Positions 40,403-42,023 of a stretch of 42,023 nt of DNA are shown here, piece after piece. Location of the stretch: the NCBI GenBank assembly GCA_937911935.1, contig CALDQH010000008.1:1-42023 (forward strand), in the 5' to 3' direction. This stretch comes from an uncultured Bacteroidales bacterium. GTDB taxonomy: Bacteria; Bacteroidota; Bacteroidia; Bacteroidales; Paludibacteraceae. A program made the translations under genes and the position numbers. How positions within the stretch are numbered: the stretch's first letter is position 1; every line of letters begins with the position of its first letter. Under the pieces are notes generated by a model. The model did not search any database and was not told the DNA's origin. It saw only the letters and a program-made list of their open reading frames with translations.

Positions 40403-40433
40403 CAAAAGTAACTGTTTTTTGAATTGTTGTCAA
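40403..40433 (-). promoter_or_regulatory. promoter downstream of the META-domain gene
   Basis: TACTTTTG (minus, 40403-40410) is preceded by TTG (minus, 40431-40433) with 20-bp spacing. It is 53 bp after the META gene stop and faces lysC. Confidence 0.45.
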
Positions 40434-40485
40434 GTATTTGCCTTAAAAAGATCTTTTAAATAACAAATATTAACATTGTAATGCT

Positions 40486-40908
40486 TTATTGCTTTCTTTC
40501 AAAGCGTAAAATGGTTTTGTTAGCATTGTCTTTTAGCAACAATTCTTGCGCATTGTATTCAAGGTTGCTTACCAAACCTAAGGTCATTAAAAACTCGTCT
40601 TCTATTTCCATGTTAGCGCATAGCATTTTGGTGCTTCCCATGTTGTCAAAGCTCAATGCATCCACGTTGGTAGAATCGGTAATCATGGTGCCAAAGAAAC
40701 TGTTGCAACCAGCGTTGCCATAAACGCGTTTTTCATCTTGGTCAAATCCGATAAATGGAGTGGTAACCCCTTCGGCTAACTCGATGGTTTTTCCGTTCAT
40801 TTCTGCCAAATTCCATTCACCAAATACATTGGTAGCATTGTAGTTATATTTGTTACATCCCATCAAAGTAGCAGCGATTACTGTTGCTAAAAATAACATC
40901 TTTTTCAT
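40486..40908 (-). CDS. META-domain lipoprotein (HslJ-like)
   Basis: This 140-aa lipoprotein has a type II signal peptide (MKKMLFLATVIAATLMGC, lipidated C18) and one META domain. Family marks are FGEWNLAEMNGKTIEL, the FIGFDQDEKRVYGNAGCNSFFGTM stretch, MGSTKMLCANMEIEDEFL, and LLLKDNANKTILRFER. META proteins such as E. coli HslJ are envelope-associated and linked to stress or novobiocin tolerance; no activity is known. It lies between nifJ and lysC, and the upstream nifJ terminator separates it from that gene. No TAnnTTTG box is apparent in the 100 bp upstream. Confidence 0.9.
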   Translation of the reverse strand: MKKMLFLATVIAATLMGCNKYNYNATNVFGEWNLAEMNGKTIELAEGVTTPFIGFDQDEKRVYGNAGCNSFFGTMITDSTNVDALSFDNMGSTKMLCANMEIEDEFLMTLGLVSNLEYNAQELLLKDNANKTILRFERKQ

Positions 40909-40937
40909 AATTGTGTCTTTTAATTTGTTCTTGTATT

Positions 40938-40976
40938 AAAAAAAGTAGTTGTAAAGATTGCCCTTACAACTACTTT
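40938..40976 (-). terminator. rho-independent terminator of nifJ
   Basis: AAAGTAGTTGTAA (40942-40954) pairs perfectly over 13 bp with TTACAACTACTTT (40964-40976). On the minus strand TTTT follows. It lies 40 bp after the nifJ stop. Confidence 0.85.
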
Positions 40977-41016
40977 GACGGTATAAACTCAATTAGGTTT
41001 AATCGTTTTTTTTAGA

Positions 41017-42023
41017 TTAGTCGTTAGACCATTGTTTTTCCATGCGTTTGTAGCTGTTGTAACGCCATTTAGCGTTGTCTTCGGCAGCTTGGAATAGTTC
41101 TTCTGCTTCTGCAGGATATTGTTTCATTACAGATGCATAACGAACTTCGCCTTTCAAGAAGTCTTTAAAGCCTTCCCAGTTAGGTTCTTTGCTGTCCAAA
41201 GAGAATGGGTTTTTGCCTTCGGCTTCCAACGCTGGGTTGTAACGCCACAAGTGCCAGTAACCGCATTTAACAGCTTCTTCTTGTTCTGCTTGTGCTTTGC
41301 CCATGCCTTTTTTCAAGCCGTGGTTGATACAAGGAGCGTATGCAATAACCAAAGAAGGACCAGGATATGCTTCTGCTTCGCGGATAGCTTTCAAGCATTG
41401 AGCTTGGTCAGCACCCATAGCAATTTGAGCAACGTAAACATAACCATAGGTAGTAGCAATCATACCCAAGTCTTTTTTACGTACGCGTTTGCCAGCAGCA
41501 GCAAATTTAGCGATAGCACCAACAGGAGTAGCTTTAGACGATTGACCACCGGTATTTGAGTAAACTTCGGTATCCAATACTAGGATGTTTACGTCTTTGC
41601 CCGATGCAATTACGTGGTCAAGACCACCGTAACCAATATCGTAAGAAGCACCGTCACCACCGATAATCCATTGGCTACGTTTAATTAGGTAGCCTTTCAA
41701 TTCGGCAATGCCTTTGCAAATGTCGCAGCTGCATGCTTCTACAGCAGGAATAATCTTAGCAGCTAATTCTTTGGTTTTAGCAGCATCGTTTTGGTTTTCG
41801 ATCCATTCTGCAAACAAGCCTTTAAGTTCGTCCGAGCAGCAGTCGCAAGTTTGACCTTTGGTCATAAGGTCGGTTAGGCGTGCTTTCATTTTTTCGTTGG
41901 CAAGTTCCATACCCAAACCAAATTCGCAGAAATCTTCGAATAGTGAGTTAGCCCAAGCAGGACCTTGTCCTTTTTCGTTGGTGGTATAAGGAGTAGAAGG
42001 AACTGAACCTGAATAGATAGACT
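41017..42023 (-). CDS. nifJ: pyruvate:ferredoxin (flavodoxin) oxidoreductase, C-terminal part
   Basis: NifJ/PFOR oxidatively decarboxylates pyruvate to acetyl-CoA with ferredoxin or flavodoxin as electron acceptor, a hallmark of anaerobic metabolism. About 335 residues are present; the frame is open to the window edge and the N-terminal two thirds lie outside. The upstream frame reads GSVPSTPYTTNEKGQGPAWA, typical of PFOR, so the ATG at 41916 is not the start. Visible parts are the cysteines CDCC and CSCDIC that ligate the proximal 4Fe-4S cluster, the thiamine diphosphate motif GGDGASYDIGYGGLDH, a TEVYSNTGGQSSKATPVGA segment, and YAPCINHG. The C-terminal end (YNSYKRMEKQWSND) is complete, and a terminator follows. 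Confidence 0.96.
   Translation of the reverse strand, partial: SIYSGSVPSTPYTTNEKGQGPAWANSLFEDFCEFGLGMELANEKMKARLTDLMTKGQTCDCCSDELKGLFAEWIENQNDAAKTKELAAKIIPAVEACSCDICKGIAELKGYLIKRSQWIIGGDGASYDIGYGGLDHVIASGKDVNILVLDTEVYSNTGGQSSKATPVGAIAKFAAAGKRVRKKDLGMIATTYGYVYVAQIAMGADQAQCLKAIREAEAYPGPSLVIAYAPCINHGLKKGMGKAQAEQEEAVKCGYWHLWRYNPALEAEGKNPFSLDSKEPNWEGFKDFLKGEVRYASVMKQYPAEAEELFQAAEDNAKWRYNSYKRMEKQWSND

Noticed and set aside
40227..40485. Lysine riboswitch before lysC
   Set aside because: The stretch has one hairpin and A/T-rich sequence. The multi-helix core of a lysine aptamer is not recognisable, and the nearest promoter leaves only a short leader.
41017..41916. A complete 299-aa protein starting at 41916
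   Set aside because: The frame continues upstream to the window edge with clear PFOR sequence, so this is an internal Met of a truncated nifJ.

Overview
The window is a chromosomal segment of an anaerobic member of the Bacteroidetes, most likely order Bacteroidales. Evidence: type IX secretion (T9SS) genes porU and porV; a secreted amylase with a T9SS C-terminal sorting domain; the bamD-rpoZ-coaBC-DUF4835-recN block; pyruvate:ferredoxin oxidoreductase; and many copies of the Bacteroidetes -7 promoter box TAnnTTTG. That box often sits about 18-25 nt before the start codon, and I used it to choose starts. I see no tRNA or rRNA gene, CRISPR array, insertion sequence or prophage.

Layout. 1-5.9 kb (minus): a FAH-family hydrolase, porU, porV and ispF, ending in a hairpin terminator. 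6.0-9.5 kb (plus): a SUI1/YciH factor and an AddA-like helicase-nuclease. 9.4-12.0 kb (minus): an outer-membrane barrel, a DEAD-box helicase and TrmN6. 12.1-16.4 kb (plus): metH and metF with a terminator, a methyl-folate/methionine unit. 16.5-18.5 kb: a large unknown lipoprotein, possibly a leukocidin-like pore former. 18.5-22.3 kb: a MurC-like ligase and holA (minus), a divergent HsdR_N-like nuclease, then an AT-rich NYN-domain ribonuclease gene behind a promoter and a two-hairpin leader RNA. 22.3-25.3 kb (minus): pgk, a CAP-domain secreted protein and an outer-membrane protein. 25.5-28.1 kb (plus): a T9SS-exported alpha-amylase. 28.1-28.4 kb: a gene-free stretch with a strongly folded inverted-repeat element. 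28.4-30.1 kb (minus): panB and a SIMPL-domain protein. 30.2-31.6 kb (plus): a small acidic protein and a glycosyltransferase. 31.6-40.2 kb (minus): one long operon, lysC-lysA-GT2-bamD-rpoZ-coaBC-DUF4835-recN. 40.3-42.0 kb (minus): a possible small RNA, a META-domain lipoprotein and the 3' part of nifJ, cut by the window edge.

Most genes are housekeeping. Envelope export is the recurring theme: PorU and PorV process and deliver T9SS cargo, the amylase is such cargo, BamD helps build outer-membrane barrels, and several barrels and lipoproteins are encoded here. The least explained parts are the NYN gene with its structured leader, the folded element after the amylase gene, the unknown lipoprotein, two heptamer tandem repeats lying where the -33 promoter element should be, and a short promoter-to-terminator unit upstream of lysC.
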